Made by a program: the position numbers and the translations under genes. This document shows, one piece after another, positions 63,102 to 64,000 of a stretch of DNA of 64,000 bases. This stretch comes from Craspedostauros australis (Eukaryota; Bacillariophyta; Bacillariophyceae; Mastogloiales; Achnanthaceae). The notes under the pieces were generated by a model that had not been told where the DNA came from, searched no databases, and was given only the letters and a program-made list of their open reading frames with translations. The DNA lies in contig JAMXDE010000003.1 of NCBI GenBank assembly GCA_026770025.1, forward strand, positions 868,001 to 932,000, in the 5' to 3' direction. Each line of letters begins with the position of its first letter. The stretch's first letter is position 1.

Positions 63102-64000
63102 AGAGAGTCAACGCCGGGGATTGCTTAACTGGTATAATACCATCCTACATTGCCGTCACACGTGAGAATCTGGAGTTGCCCACACGAACCACAAGACGCG
63201 CAGATCGATGCCGAGAACCCTGACGCTTCATGGCGGCAGCGCTGTCTGGGCCAAACCAACCAGCGAAGCATCGCCTCCCTTTGCTCGAGATGCGCACTAC
63301 AACAAACAAATGCTGAACATGTTGCACATGCCTCGACAAGCACCCAGACATCAACATGATCACACACAACGCCGAGGATACATGCACGCCGGCGGGAGCA
63401 TCTCTTCCAAGCTCGCAGCCGTCTTGGGCTTCGTGACTATAGTATGCCCCTCAAAGGTTTGGACAAGCACTTGGGTTCAGACGATATCAACGATAGTGAT
63501 AGCGACCGACCCATGCAACGGCGTCACAGACGCAAGCGCAAGACATCCATCAGTCCGTGTCACTATTCGTACCACACTCCAACGTAAGGCAGATCTTGCA
63601 ATGCATCACCCAGCATCCAAGACATGCGCCATGAAAAAAGCGCAACATGCAGCATGCACCCAAATGCCTCTAGATTTCCGTCCTGTTGCGATGCTGCGCA
63701 GCGGTAGTGCTACAGTCTCTGTTGCTCGACGAAGATGCCACTCGCACAGGTTCTACCATTTGAGCACAGGAAGCAGGGCATACTCGTGCTGGCGAAGCTC
63801 GATGCCGTGATTGTGTTCCGCACCACACCCTTCGCGGTCCCTGTCCTGGCTGACCTCACGGTCGTCGCCTTGCGTCAGGCGGGTGAATGTTCGATACCCG
63901 TAGGATTACATCATGCAACATGAACGCACAGGATCGGCTTCAACCGAGTCTTTGCCTCGACGCCGAGAATGCCACATGCAAATCTGGGCAGACGTTGCCA
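63102..64000. other. right flank, no supported gene
   Basis: About 900 bp after the AAA ATPase gene. Short frames occur (for example 63208-63810), but none has a recognisable domain or a clear start context. Confidence 0.45.

Noticed and set aside
63208-63810. 200-codon plus-strand frame
   Set aside because: No domain and uneven composition; it could be remnant sequence but cannot be supported.

Overview
The window looks like nuclear DNA of a photosynthetic stramenopile, most likely a diatom. Three lines of evidence point this way. Three genes carry the DUF6824 (D-V-L-C-G-R-G) domain, which is abundant in diatoms. Two or three proteins start with a signal peptide followed by an aromatic residue and a transit-like stretch, the heterokont plastid presequence; one adds a twin-arginine lumen signal. 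A Copia retroelement of the kind common in diatom genomes is present. Introns are few (72-346 bp), GT-AG, and several large genes have none. The species cannot be named from the sequence alone.

Layout. 0.5-1.95 kb (-): DUF6824 gene with one clear intron. 5.3-6.0 kb (-): glutathione S-transferase-like protein with a plastid-type leader. 7.3-8.3 kb (+): TPR-like protein. 9.4-9.9 kb (+): A20 zinc-finger protein. 11.0-11.9 kb (+): three-exon Rheb-like GTPase with a degenerate base-recognition motif. 12.6-14.6 kb (+): HOP2/TBPIP recombination protein with a very long disordered N-terminus. 14.8-15.9 kb (-): thylakoid-lumen protein. 16.5-17.6 kb (+): nucleoporin Nup35/Nup53. 17.7-18.06 kb (-): RNA polymerase III subunit RPC11, only 20 bp behind the stop of a three-exon O-fucosyltransferase-like gene (18.1-20.5 kb, -). 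21.9-23.6 kb (-): second DUF6824 gene. 23.6-31.6 kb: a stretch of nearly 8 kb with no supportable gene. 31.6-40.6 kb (-): a 9-kb open BRCA2 gene with about eleven BRC repeats and an N-terminal RanBP2-type zinc finger. 43.4-45.7 kb (+): third DUF6824 gene. 46.2-49.4 kb (-): large P-loop NTPase resembling Crinkler/RHS NTPase-nuclease proteins. 53.1-63.1 kb (+): an AAA_16-type ATPase gene interrupted by a 5.9-kb, whole-looking, very young Ty1/Copia element.

Functional links are few, as expected for a eukaryotic chromosome. BRCA2 and HOP2 both act on RAD51/DMC1 filaments in homologous recombination and lie about 17 kb apart, probably by chance. Many genes share a G-poor, CA/CAA-rich stretch just upstream of the start codon. 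The points most worth following are the NTPase-nuclease-like protein with an organelle-type leader, the BRCA2 zinc finger and repeat expansion, the HOP2 extension, the altered Rheb G4 motif, and the fresh Copia insertion.
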